From contig CAVVTG010000002.1 of NCBI GenBank assembly GCA_963751105.1, positions 186,001 through 250,000 on the forward strand: a DNA stretch of 64,000 nt, written 5' to 3'. Position numbers and translations under genes: made by a program. Position 1 is the first letter of the stretch, and every line of letters starts with the position of its first letter. Below are positions 1 through 7,654 of the stretch, piece after piece. This DNA is from JACVRW01 sp963751105 (GTDB lineage: Bacteria; Actinomycetota; Thermoleophilia; Solirubrobacterales; Thermoleophilaceae). The notes beneath the pieces were generated by a model. It was not told the DNA's origin. It saw nothing but the letters and a program-made list of their open reading frames with translations, and did no database searches.

Positions 1-2
1 TC

Positions 3-527
3 CTGACCAAGACCGAGGCTCAGGCCGAGCAGGCCAAGCAGGCGCTCGAGGACGGCCAGAGCTGGAAGGCCGTGGTCAAGAAGTACTCGATCGACGAGGC
101 CTCCAAGGCGCAGGGCGGCAAGCTGCCGGCCGTGTCGAAGGGCCAGCAGGAGAAGGCCCTGGATACCGCCTACTTCGAGGCCGAGAAGGGCGAGATCGCG
201 GGCCCGGTCAAGAGCCAGTTCGGCTGGACCGTGTTCGAGGTGGAGACCATCACCAAGGCCTCGCAGCAGACGCTCGACCAGTCCAAGGAGACGATCCGCA
301 ACCTGCTGCGCTCACAGGGCCAGCAGAAGGCGCTCGACAAGTTCATCAAGGACTTCCGCCAGGAGTACAAGGATCAGACCGACTGCGCCGAGGACTTCCG
401 GGTGGCGGAGTGCAAGAACGCCCCGAAGGAGAAGACGAACACCGGTCCGGCCTCCGGCGGAAATCCGGGCGGCCAGTCCCAGCCCGCTCCGGCTCCGGCT
501 CCGACGGATCCCTCAGAGCAGCCGTAG
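3..527 (+). CDS. Parvulin-type peptidyl-prolyl isomerase, C-terminal part (5' end outside window)
   Basis: The reading frame is open from the first bases of the window, so the gene begins upstream. The visible 174 codons hold a PpiC/parvulin-like segment: a helix with W-x-x-V-x-K-KYS, then the typical GG-x-L turn near base 120, and a Gly-Trp-x-V-F-E strand near base 230. Parvulins of this SurA/PrsA type isomerise prolyl bonds during folding of exported proteins, usually outside the membrane; the signal peptide would lie in the missing part. The C-terminus is a low-complexity Gly/Pro/Ala tail with two Cys (DCAED and AECKN). It lies 8 bases upstream of mazG. Confidence 0.85.
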   Translation: MTKTEAQAEQAKQALEDGQSWKAVVKKYSIDEASKAQGGKLPAVSKGQQEKALDTAYFEAEKGEIAGPVKSQFGWTVFEVETITKASQQTLDQSKETIRNLLRSQGQQKALDKFIKDFRQEYKDQTDCAEDFRVAECKNAPKEKTNTGPASGGNPGGQSQPAPAPAPTDPSEQP

Positions 528-535
528 GCGGCTAA

Positions 536-1147
536 GTGAGCGATGAGGCGGACCTCGCGGGCGCGCTCCGGCGCCTCGACGAGATCACCCGCCTGCTGCG
601 GGTGGAGTGTCCGTGGGACCGCGAGCAGGACGAGCGCTCGATCGTGCCCCACACGGTGGAGGAGGCTTACGAGCTGGCCGACGCCGCCCACTCGGGCGAC
701 GACGCCAAGCTGATCGACGAGCTGGGCGACGTCCTATTCCAGGTGTACTTCCTCTCCCTGCTGCTCGAGGAGCGGGGGCAGGGGTCGCTCGCCGAGGTGG
801 CCGAGCACGTCCGCGCCAAGCTGGTCCGCCGTCATCCGCACGTATTCGGCGACCGCGAGGCCGCCTCGGCCGGCGACGTCGTGCGCAACTGGAACCAGAT
901 CAAGCGCGACGACGAGCGCGGCGGCGAGATCTTCGGCGAGCTGCCGCAGACGCTGCCCTCGACGCTCTACGCCAAGAAGGTGCTCAAGCGCGCGGCAGGA
1001 GCCGGACACGCCTGGGAAGGGAAGGGAGACGACGCCGGCGAGCGGCTTCTGGCGGCGGTGCGCGATGCTGTCGACGCAGGTGTCGATCCCGAGCTCGCCC
1101 TCCGGCGCGCGGCGGATCGCTTCAGAGACCAGGTGGAGGCAGATTGA
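536..1147 (+). CDS. mazG: MazG nucleoside triphosphate pyrophosphohydrolase
   Basis: 203 residues from a GTG start 8 bases after the preceding stop. The protein starts with the CPWD(R)xQ block typical of MazG and has the E-E-x-x-E ... D-E-L-G-D metal-binding signature (about residues 41-70) of all-alpha NTP pyrophosphatases. MazG hydrolyses canonical or aberrant NTPs to NMP and pyrophosphate in the cytoplasm, a house-cleaning role. This is a single MazG domain with a shortened C-terminus, not the tandem-domain E. coli form. Its TGA stop overlaps the TTG start of eno, so the two are probably translationally coupled. Confidence 0.9.
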   Translation: MSDEADLAGALRRLDEITRLLRVECPWDREQDERSIVPHTVEEAYELADAAHSGDDAKLIDELGDVLFQVYFLSLLLEERGQGSLAEVAEHVRAKLVRRHPHVFGDREAASAGDVVRNWNQIKRDDERGGEIFGELPQTLPSTLYAKKVLKRAAGAGHAWEGKGDDAGERLLAAVRDAVDAGVDPELALRRAADRFRDQVEAD

Positions 1148-2418
1148 GCGAGATCGAGAAGGTGCACGCCCGGCAGATCCTCGATAGCCGGGGCAACCCG
1201 ACCATCGAGGTCGACGTCCTTCTCAAATCGGGTGCCGCGGGCCGGGCGGCCGTGCCCTCGGGCGCCTCCACGGGCGAGTTCGAGGCCGTCGAGCTGCGCG
1301 ACGGGGGCGACGCCTTCGGCGGCAAGGGCGTGACTCGGGCGGTGGCCAACGTCAACGGCGAGCTCGCCGAGGCGGTGCGCGGCATCGACCCCGCCGACCA
1401 GTCCGGCCTGGACCGGGCCATGATCGAGCTCGACGGCAGCCCCAACAAGGGCCGTCTCGGCGCCAACGCGATCCTCGGGATCTCTCTTGCCGGAGCCAAG
1501 GCGGCCGCCGCCGAGGCCGGCCTGCCGCTGTGGCGCTACCTGGGCGGCGAGGCGGCCCACGTTCTGCCCGTGCCGATGATGAACGTGCTCAACGGCGGCG
1601 CCCACGCCGACAACAAGGTGGACTTCCAGGAGTTCATGGCGGTGCCCGTGGGCGCTTCCAGCTTCGCCGAGGCCCTGCAGACCGGTACCGAGGTGTTCCA
1701 CGCGCTCAAGGCGCTGCTCCACGACCGGGGCCTGAGCACGGCCGTGGGCGACGAGGGCGGCTTCGCGCCCGACTTCGACTCCAACGAGGCTGCCCTGGAG
1801 ACGCTCGTGGCCGGCATCGAGGCCGCCGGGCACCGTCCCGGCGACGACGTGGCCATCGCCCTGGACCCCGCCACCAGCGAGCTGTTCGCCGACGGCTCCT
1901 ACGAGCTCGAGCACGAGGGCCGCAGCCTGGGCTCGAGCGAGATGGCCGACCTCTGGACCGACCTGGCCGAGCGCTACCCGATCGTGTCGATCGAGGACGG
2001 CATGGACGAGGAGGACTGGTCGGGCTGGCAGCGGCTCACCGAGCAGATCGGCAAGCGGATCCAGCTGGTGGGGGATGACCTGTTCGTGACCAACACCGAG
2101 CGTCTGCGCCGCGGCATCGACGAGCACGCGGCCAACTCGATCCTGGTGAAGGTCAACCAGATCGGAACCCTCACCGAGACGCTCGAGGCGATGGGCATGG
2201 CCGACGACGCGGGCTACACAGCGGTGATGTCCCACCGCTCCGGCGAGACCGAGGACACCACCATTGCCGACCTCGCCGTGGCCACGGGCTGCGGGCAGAT
2301 CAAGACCGGCGCCCCCTCGCGCTCGGACCGCACGTCCAAGTACAACCAGCTGCTGCGCATCGAGGAGGCGCTGGGCGCGGACGCGTCGTACCCGGGCCGG
2401 GCGGCTTTTCGCAGGTAG
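1144..2418 (+). CDS. eno: Enolase (phosphopyruvate hydratase)
   Basis: 424 residues, the normal enolase length. The start is TTG at 1144, overlapping the mazG stop (ATTGA); translation from there gives the family N-terminus with SRGNPT and the DILDSRGNPT-like block. The catalytic and Mg-binding regions are present, including GDEGGFAP near residue 200, S-I-E-D-G-M-D near 280 and the SHRSGETEDT signature near residue 362. Enolase interconverts 2-phosphoglycerate and phosphoenolpyruvate in glycolysis and gluconeogenesis. A longer open frame runs upstream inside mazG but encodes low-complexity Arg/Ala sequence and is not part of the gene. Confidence 0.97.
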   Translation: MSEIEKVHARQILDSRGNPTIEVDVLLKSGAAGRAAVPSGASTGEFEAVELRDGGDAFGGKGVTRAVANVNGELAEAVRGIDPADQSGLDRAMIELDGSPNKGRLGANAILGISLAGAKAAAAEAGLPLWRYLGGEAAHVLPVPMMNVLNGGAHADNKVDFQEFMAVPVGASSFAEALQTGTEVFHALKALLHDRGLSTAVGDEGGFAPDFDSNEAALETLVAGIEAAGHRPGDDVAIALDPATSELFADGSYELEHEGRSLGSSEMADLWTDLAERYPIVSIEDGMDEEDWSGWQRLTEQIGKRIQLVGDDLFVTNTERLRRGIDEHAANSILVKVNQIGTLTETLEAMGMADDAGYTAVMSHRSGETEDTTIADLAVATGCGQIKTGAPSRSDRTSKYNQLLRIEEALGADASYPGRAAFRR

Positions 2419-2462
2419 GAGGACTAGGAGGACCGCCGCCCCCGGCGGCGAAGATCGCCCGG

Positions 2463-2783
2463 ATGGGACGTGCCGCCGCCGCCTTTCCGAGCCGTCGTGC
2501 CTCGGGCATCCGCTGGGACCGCCTCGGGCGCTTCGCGCTGCTGGCCACGCTGTTGTTCATCGTGGCCCTGTACGTGTCGCCGGCCAAGCACTGGTTCCAG
2601 CAGTCGCGGACCGCGGGCCACCAGGCGGATGAGCTGGGCCAGTTGCGCGAGGAGAACCGGACCCTCAAGCGACGCGTGACCGCGCTGCGGGATCCGGGCG
2701 CCCTCGAGCGCGAGGCCCGGCGCCTCGGCATGGTGCGCCAGGGCGAGCGTTCCTACGTCATCGAGAACCTGCCGACGGACTAG
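2463..2783 (+). CDS. Septum formation initiator (FtsB/DivIC-like)
   Basis: 106 residues: a basic N-terminus, one membrane segment at about residues 23-40, then a coiled coil (QLREENRTLKRRV) and the R-x-LGMVRxGE motif of the DivIC/FtsB family. Such proteins sit in the divisome with FtsL and FtsQ, bridging the membrane through the coiled coil. The eno-divIC order is common in Actinomycetota. The 44-base spacer after eno is purine rich and contains a small GC hairpin (2433-2448) without a U-run, so the genes are likely co-transcribed. Confidence 0.9.
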   Translation: MGRAAAAFPSRRASGIRWDRLGRFALLATLLFIVALYVSPAKHWFQQSRTAGHQADELGQLREENRTLKRRVTALRDPGALEREARRLGMVRQGERSYVIENLPTD

Positions 2784-2792
2784 GGCGGCGGG

Positions 2793-3119
2793 TCAGGGCC
2801 GCTCGTGCTGCTCTCGCGGCCGGCCGCCCGCGAAATTCGACGCTTCTCGCGCGTAGCGATTGAAGGCCGCGTCCACCACCGCCGCGGTGTCGCTTCCGGC
2901 CGCGTGGCGGCCGGCCAGCTGCTCGGCCCAGTCGGTGCCCGAGGCGTACAGGTCGGCCAGCTCGTCGAGCACGAAGCTCGAGCCGAGCCGGCGCCGCAGC
3001 TCTTCGATCACGCGGTCAGCCGCGAGGTCGAGGTCATCGCGCGCGGGCTCCGGCGCCGAACGGAGCCGCTGCTCCCCGTCACGCCACTGGTATAGGGCGT
3101 TCTCGAGCGCGTAGGCCAC
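2793..3119 (-). CDS. Hypothetical protein, all-helical
   Basis: 108 residues if translation starts at GTG 3119, the first usable start after the stop of the upstream minus-strand gene (3143-3145). I do not recognise a family. The sequence is predicted helical and charged, with an FVLDELADLY stretch in the middle and an FNRYAREASNF stretch near the C-terminus, and it has no membrane segment. It lies 23 bases downstream of the HTH/Glu-repeat gene, so the two probably form one transcript. It converges with the DivIC gene, with stops 9 bases apart. Confidence 0.7.
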   Translation of the reverse strand: MAYALENALYQWRDGEQRLRSAPEPARDDLDLAADRVIEELRRRLGSSFVLDELADLYASGTDWAEQLAGRHAAGSDTAAVVDAAFNRYAREASNFAGGRPREQHERP

Positions 3120-3142
3120 AGACGCGGAAGGTAGCGGCGCGG

Positions 3143-3765
3143 CTACGCGGCGTCCGCGTCGTCGCCGGAGTCCTCGGCGGCGCGGACGATCACTATGCGG
3201 TCGGGCTCGACCGAGACCGTGACCTGGCGGTGGCCGGCCCAGTGCTCGGCGTAGACGGGGTCGTCCTGGACGGCCGGATCGAGCCAGAGGCCGTAGCCGT
3301 CCTCGCCGTGGTCGAACGTCCCCTCGAGCGCCTTGGGGCGCCGGCGGCGGCCCCGCCCGCCGCGGCGACCGCGCCTGCGGCGGCGCGGCCGGTCGTCGTC
3401 GGAGCCGTCCTCGCCGTCGGACCCGTCGGGGCCCTCGTCGTCTCTTCCTCTTCCTCTTCCTCTTCCTCTTCCTCTTCCTCGTCCTCCGAAGCCTCCTCCT
3501 CGGCCTGGCGCTCGGCCTCGAGCGCCGCGGCCACGAGAGCGTCGTCCTCGGCACGGAGATCCTGCTCCTCGATCTCGGCCACCGCGGCGGGGATGCTCCC
3601 CTCCGACTCGGTGGCGTCTGCCGGGGCGAGCTCGTGCTCGCGCTTGAAGGAGCGGATGTCGGCCACCGACACCTCGAGCTGATGGGCGATCCAGGCGTCG
3701 GTCCTGCCCTGGCGGACCCAGGTCCGGATCTGGTTCAGCTGCGGCTTTAGGGATCGGCGTGCCAA
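3143..3765 (-). CDS. HTH protein with poly-Glu tract, interrupted by a frameshift
   Basis: The N-terminus (3765 downward) encodes a helix-turn-helix: W-V-R-Q-G-x-T-D-A-W-I-A-H-Q-L-E-V-S at about residues 17-34. A Glu run follows, encoded by a GAGGAA repeat. One frame continues to a stop at 3193 as low-complexity Thr/Ala/Arg sequence. Adding one base near 3442 restores a different frame ending at 3143 with a well-formed C-terminal domain (…GYGLWLDPAVQDDPVYAEHW… then a V-S-V-E-P-D-R-I-V-I strand). The full product would be about 208 residues. The lesion is either a sequencing error or a real mutation beside a repeat. The role is unknown; the HTH suggests DNA binding. Confidence 0.7.
3443..3478. 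repeat. Hexanucleotide microsatellite, 6 copies
   Basis: Six perfect TCTTCC units on the plus strand (GGAAGA on the coding minus strand) encode alternating GAG/GAA Glu codons in the HTH gene. Changes by whole units would keep frame; the reading-frame break lies immediately next to the repeat at about 3442. Confidence 0.9.
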
Positions 3766-3843
3766 GCGGAGCCGGACACTACCAACGGTTCCCCGTTGCG
3801 CCCAGATGTGAACGATGGTCTACTGGACTGAGAATCCTTGGCA

Positions 3844-3851
3844 GGGGAGGA
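3844..3851 (+). promoter_or_regulatory. Strong Shine-Dalgarno of csrA
   Basis: GGGGAGGA lies 8 bases before GTG 3860 and decides that start over the upstream in-frame GTG/ATG choices, because translation from 3860 begins exactly at the conserved CsrA N-terminus (LVLTRK). It overlaps nothing else. A GGA in such a position is also the kind of site CsrA itself binds, so autoregulation is possible but not shown. Confidence 0.7.
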
Positions 3852-3859
3852 AGTCAAGC

Positions 3860-4102
3860 GTGCTGGTCCTCACGCGAAAATCGAACCAGAGCATCATGAT
3901 CGGCGACGACATCGAGATTTCGGTGCTGGCGATCATGGGCGAAAAAGTCCGCATCGGAATCGAGGCGCCTCGCGAGGTCCCCGTCTACCGGCGCGAGGTC
4001 TACGTCGAGATCAAGGAGGGCGAGCCGGCGTCAGCCGGCCAGCATCGCCAGAGTCTCGAACATGACGATCGTCACGATCACGGCGGTGGCGACGAGGGTT
4101 AG
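3860..4102 (+). CDS. csrA: Carbon storage regulator CsrA with extended tail
   Basis: 80 residues. Residues 1-53 are a complete CsrA core: LVLTRK at the start, I-x-IGDDIEI-x-V, then V-R-I-G-I-E-A-P, and VPVYRREVY with the conserved RNA-binding region. CsrA dimers bind GGA motifs in mRNA leaders and block or stabilise translation. The remaining 27 residues are a His/Asp/Gly-rich tail encoded where the gene overlaps, tail to tail, the 3' end of the minus-strand membrane-protein gene (4031-4102). No flagellar genes or fliW are nearby, which is the common context of csrA outside proteobacteria. Confidence 0.92.
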   Translation: MLVLTRKSNQSIMIGDDIEISVLAIMGEKVRIGIEAPREVPVYRREVYVEIKEGEPASAGQHRQSLEHDDRHDHGGGDEG

Positions 4103-4270
4103 GGCCAGCAGCGCGAAGCGGAACTTGCCGGCCTTGCGGGTGCGCTGAACGCGACGCACCCGCGCCCGGTGAGCCGAGCGCTTGCGCAGGCTCTCCCGGC
4201 GCTCCACCGACTCGGCGGCCTCTTCACGGAAGGCCTCCTCGAACTGCGCTATGGACTGCCGCATCCGCAT
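4031..4270 (-). CDS. Small single-pass membrane protein
   Basis: 79 residues from the first ATG of the pair at 4270 and 4264. The first 50 residues are charged and helical (FEEAFREEAAES, then an Arg-rich stretch), followed by one membrane segment at about residues 51-74 and a short tail, so it is probably tail-anchored with a cytoplasmic basic domain. I do not recognise a named family. Its last 72 bases are antisense to the csrA 3' end. Confidence 0.7.
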   Translation of the reverse strand: MRMRQSIAQFEEAFREEAAESVERRESLRKRSAHRARVRRVQRTRKAGKFRFALLALTLVATAVIVTIVMFETLAMLAG

Positions 4271-4329
4271 GAGGGGCGGAAGGCTACCAGCGGCATTCGG
4301 CCCCCCAGCGCGGTGTCGGGCCCTCAGGC

Positions 4330-5262
4330 TCACGCCTTGGCGGGCTCCCTGGCCGCGTCTTGGTACACCTTCACGAAGCGCAGGTAGTTGTCCGCGATCT
4401 GCTGCGCGGCGTCCTCGCGCTCGAGGTTCCCGTCGAGGAAGCCCTTGAGGGCGTCCCACCAGATGCTGCGGCCGATCGCGAAGCCCGCGTAGCCCTGCAC
4501 CGGAGCGCCCTGGCGCAACCAATGGTCGACCTTGTCGTCGTCGGCGCCGCGGCCGAGAACCACGCAGACCACGCCGTCGCGCCCGTCGCGCCGTGCCGTC
4601 TCCGAGAGCATCTCGCAGTCCTCGCGGCTGTCAACGCCCTCGATCTTCCAGATGTCGGGCTCGACGGAGGCTTCCTGTAGCTCGTGGATCGCTCGGCGCA
4701 TCAGCTCGGGGCGCATCTCCGCGTCGTAGCGGTCGGTGTCTCCGTCGACCTTCTCGAGCTGGAAGGGCTCGGCCGGCACCAGCAGCTCGAACAGGTACTT
4801 GCGGTCGTTGTCGTGGAGCCAGTGGCCGAGGCGCGCCAGGCGCTCGCGCTGGCGATCGTTCATGTGCGAGTCGCCGTCGGGGTTGTAGCGCACGAGCACC
4901 TTGGAGAAGTCAGGGTCGAACTGCTCGATGTGGTCGCCGAACTCGTCGCCGTAGTCGAAGTCGAATTCGTCCTGACCCGACTTCTCCACCGGCATCGCCA
5001 GCAGCAGTCCGTCGTCCTTGGCCTGCTTCGGGAGGCCGGTGGGGGCGCCGAACTGCTCGTCGACGAGGACGCCGCTGGTGCCGGGCTCGAGGCCCTGGTC
5101 GGTGGCCTTGAGCATCCCTTCGAAGATCAGATGCTTGGCGTCGGCGATCTGGTCCGTCTCCTCGGGCGTGGGATCGCCCTCGATTCCGAACATCTTCTTC
5201 TGGAACGAGCCGCGATGGTCGAACGCGAGTATGTACAGCATGCCGTCGTAGCCGAGTGTCAT
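4330..5262 (-). CDS. DUF2090 family, aldolase-like TIM-barrel protein
   Basis: 310 residues matching the DUF2090 family: an N-terminal L-A-F-D-H-R-G-S-F strand motif, V-L-V-D-E-Q-F-G-A near residue 67, R-Y-N-P near 125, E-L-L-V-P near 160, W-K-I-E-G near 205 and a terminal GFAIGRSIWWDAL segment. This family is the C-terminal half of fused IolC (5-dehydro-2-deoxygluconokinase) proteins and resembles class I aldolases such as LacD. Here it stands alone with no kinase or iol genes nearby, so the substrate is unknown; a sugar-phosphate aldolase is a reasonable guess. It is divergent from the GCS2 gene, with 71 bases between start codons. Confidence 0.85.
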   Translation of the reverse strand: MTLGYDGMLYILAFDHRGSFQKKMFGIEGDPTPEETDQIADAKHLIFEGMLKATDQGLEPGTSGVLVDEQFGAPTGLPKQAKDDGLLLAMPVEKSGQDEFDFDYGDEFGDHIEQFDPDFSKVLVRYNPDGDSHMNDRQRERLARLGHWLHDNDRKYLFELLVPAEPFQLEKVDGDTDRYDAEMRPELMRRAIHELQEASVEPDIWKIEGVDSREDCEMLSETARRDGRDGVVCVVLGRGADDDKVDHWLRQGAPVQGYAGFAIGRSIWWDALKGFLDGNLEREDAAQQIADNYLRFVKVYQDAAREPAKA

Positions 5263-5333
5263 GGGGCCTCCTGTCGCCGGATCCCACTGTTTATACCCCG
5301 TTTCCGCCCGACGACGCCGGATACAGTGGCTTC

Positions 5334-6470
5334 GTGGAGCACCGGTTCACCGGGCCCTCCTACACCCTCGGTATCGAGGAGGAGCTCATGATCGTCGACG
5401 CCGAGACCCTGGATCTCTCCAGCTCGATCGAGATCCTGCTCGAAGCGGTGGACGAGTCCGAGCTTGAGGGAGAGGTCAAGCCGGAGCTCATGGAGTCGGT
5501 ATGCGAGATCGCCACGACGCCGCTCCCCAACGCGGCCGAGGCCGGCGCTCAGCTGCGCGCCCTGCGCCGCACCGTGCAGATGATGGCCGAGTCCCGCGGC
5601 ATCACCATCGGCTCATCCGGCACCCACCCGTTTGCGATGTGGGAGGACCAGCGCGTTGTGGCGCGCCCGCGCTACCGCGAGCTCGTCTCCGGCCTCCAGT
5701 TCGTGGCTCGCCAGGAGATCATCTTCGGCACCCACGTGCACGTGGGGATCGACGACCCCGACAAGGCGATCCACGTGACCAACGGCATGCGCGTCCACGT
5801 GCCTCTGCTGCTCGCCCTGTCGGCCAACTCGCCGTTCTGGCGGGGCGACCCCACGGGGCTCGACTCGAGTCGCACCCCGATCTTCAGGGCCTTCCCGCGC
5901 AACGGGATCCCGCCGCGCTACGACGATTTCGCCGACTGGAGCCGGCGCATCGACTTCATGATCGACTCGAAGGTGATCGGCGACTACACCTTCCTCTGGT
6001 ACGACGTGCGCCCTCACCCTTCCTTCGGCACGGTCGAGATCCGCTGCATGGACTCTCAGACGCGGGTGGAGCACACGCTCGGGCTCGCGGCGCTCATCCA
6101 GGCGATGGTCAAGGAGCTGGCCGAGCACTACGAGGCGGGCAAGGAGCTCTCGCGCTACCCGTACGAGATGCTCGACGAGAACAAGTGGCTGGCCGCCCGG
6201 CATGGCCTGGACGCCCAGCTCGTGGACCTCCCCGCCACCGAGCGGGTGCCGGTGCCCGAGCTCGCTCGCAGGGTGATCGACCGTCTGCATCCGCACGCCG
6301 AGGCGCTCGGTTCCGCGGACGAGCTCGAGCACCTCGAGGACATACTCGAGAACGGGAACGGAGCCTCACGCCAGACCGTGGTCTACGAGGCCAACCACGA
6401 TCTGCGCGAAGTCGTGCGCGAGATTCTCGACGCCACGGTGCCCAAACCGGCGGGCACACCCGGCGAGTAG
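5334..6470 (+). CDS. Carboxylate-amine ligase, GCS2/YbdK family
   Basis: 378 residues from GTG 5334, chosen because it begins just before the conserved T-L-G-I-E-E-E-L-M motif and does not overlap the divergent gene; an earlier in-frame ATG (5256) would overlap it. Family motifs: SSGTHPF near residue 98, G-T-H-V-H-V-G-I near 132, and WYDVRPHP-S-F-G-T-V-E-I-R near 222. The GCS2 family includes YbdK and EgtA and joins glutamate (or a similar acid) to an amine using ATP. The true substrate is open; glutamate-cysteine ligase activity is possible. Confidence 0.88.
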   Translation: MEHRFTGPSYTLGIEEELMIVDAETLDLSSSIEILLEAVDESELEGEVKPELMESVCEIATTPLPNAAEAGAQLRALRRTVQMMAESRGITIGSSGTHPFAMWEDQRVVARPRYRELVSGLQFVARQEIIFGTHVHVGIDDPDKAIHVTNGMRVHVPLLLALSANSPFWRGDPTGLDSSRTPIFRAFPRNGIPPRYDDFADWSRRIDFMIDSKVIGDYTFLWYDVRPHPSFGTVEIRCMDSQTRVEHTLGLAALIQAMVKELAEHYEAGKELSRYPYEMLDENKWLAARHGLDAQLVDLPATERVPVPELARRVIDRLHPHAEALGSADELEHLEDILENGNGASRQTVVYEANHDLREVVREILDATVPKPAGTPGE

Positions 6471-6500
6471 CTTCACCGCTGCGGCTAATCTGACAGTGCC

Positions 6501-7280
6501 GTGTCGCAGCCCGACCTCTTCGTCGTCTGCAAGAACTGCGGGTCAGAGGTGAGCCCGTACATCACCGAATGCCCGTACTGCGGGCAGCGCATCCGCAAGC
6601 GGGCCCCGAAGCTCGACCGCTCCGGAGGCGAGCCTCAACCCAAGCGCAAGGGCCGGGCCAGGCTCCCGCGCCTGCGCTCAGAGGAGATCGCCGGCATCGC
6701 GCCGGACACCCGCCCCTACGCCACCTTCGCGCTGTTGCTGGTGTGCGTCGCCGGGCTGCTCGTCTGGGCCGTCGATCCGGACCTCAACGTGGGCTATCTG
6801 CTGGTGCCGCTCCAGGACGACGTCTGGCGCTGGTTCGTGGCTCCCTTCCTGCACACCGACCAGCTCGGTTACGCGTTCGTGGCCCTGGTGCCGGTGGGCA
6901 TCTTCGGCACCCTGCTGGAACGCCGCTTCGGGCCGATCGTGCCGGTGGTCCTGTTCGTGCTCTGCGGCGCGGCCGGAGCCGGTGTCGCCGTCCAGCTCGA
7001 GGTGCCGCCGCTGCTCGGAGACGAGCCCTTCTTCGTCTACGGCGCCAACGGGGCGGCCCTGGGCATGCTCTGTGCCTGGCTCGTGGACGACCGCATGGCC
7101 GCCCGCCGGGGCGAGGACCGCGGGAACGACCTGCTCGGCGTCTACGTGATCGCCGCGGTGCTCGTCCTGCTCTCGCTCACCACCGAGGAGGCCAACATCG
7201 CGGCGGCGGCCGGAGGCGCCGCGGTGGGAGCGCTCATCGGGCTGGCCCTGCCGCTGTTCACCCGCAAGAACGCGTACTGA
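6501..7280 (+). CDS. Rhomboid-fold membrane protein with zinc ribbon, catalytic residues missing
   Basis: 259 residues from GTG 6501. The N-terminus has a zinc ribbon (C10, C13, C24, C27), then a Lys/Arg-rich linker and six to seven membrane segments from about residue 71. The W-R-W-F-V-A-P-F-L-H block is the rhomboid W-R-x-x-T-x-x-F-L-H motif. The catalytic GxSG is replaced by GANG (residues 181-184, Asn in the Ser position), and the segment that should hold the His (about 232-240) reads AAAAGGAA. It therefore looks like an inactive rhomboid, comparable in logic to iRhoms. A binding or adaptor role in the membrane is inference. Confidence 0.85.
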   Translation: MSQPDLFVVCKNCGSEVSPYITECPYCGQRIRKRAPKLDRSGGEPQPKRKGRARLPRLRSEEIAGIAPDTRPYATFALLLVCVAGLLVWAVDPDLNVGYLLVPLQDDVWRWFVAPFLHTDQLGYAFVALVPVGIFGTLLERRFGPIVPVVLFVLCGAAGAGVAVQLEVPPLLGDEPFFVYGANGAALGMLCAWLVDDRMAARRGEDRGNDLLGVYVIAAVLVLLSLTTEEANIAAAAGGAAVGALIGLALPLFTRKNAY

Positions 7281-7310
7281 GCCCTCCGGCCGGCATCTAG
7301 TATCCGCGCC

Positions 7311-7652
7311 GTGTTCACGGACCAGCAGTTGGAGGCGGCGGTCCGCGCCCTCTCCGATCCCACCCGCTTCGAGGGCGCCGAGCGGCTCGTGTCCGCCGCC
7401 GCGCCCCAGCTCCAGCGCATCCTCGGCGAGGCGCTCAACGAGGGCGGCTGGTTCGGCGAAGCCCACGCTTCCCAGGTGCGCGCCGCCGCGGCCGAGAGCG
7501 ACGAGGGCGAGCGCGCCGCCCGTATCGACGCGCTCATCGCCGAGGAAACCCGCATGGGGATGCTGATCGGCGTCGCCGTCGGATGGGAGCTCGCCCGTGA
7601 ACTGGGAACAGTTGACTCCGACGACCAAACCACTTCTTCCGAAGGGACCTGA
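7311..7652 (+). CDS. Hypothetical protein
   Basis: 113 residues from GTG 7311. It is Ala/Glu rich and helical, with a conserved-looking start (TDQQLEAAVRALSDP) and a C-terminal helix MLIGVAVGWELARELG. I see no known domain, signal peptide or membrane segment long enough to call. It is 30 bases after the rhomboid-like gene and 2 bases before the UPF0173 hydrolase, so it is probably in the same transcript. Confidence 0.72.
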   Translation: MFTDQQLEAAVRALSDPTRFEGAERLVSAAAPQLQRILGEALNEGGWFGEAHASQVRAAAAESDEGERAARIDALIAEETRMGMLIGVAVGWELARELGTVDSDDQTTSSEGT

Positions 7653-7654
7653 AC

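Noticed and set aside
607..1143. Upstream in-frame extension of the enolase frame through mazG
   Set aside because: The translation is Arg/Ala-rich with no family similarity; TTG 1144 yields the exact enolase N-terminus.
967..2235. Long open frame antisense to mazG and eno
   Set aside because: It mirrors real coding sequence in GC-rich DNA and has no recognisable motif.
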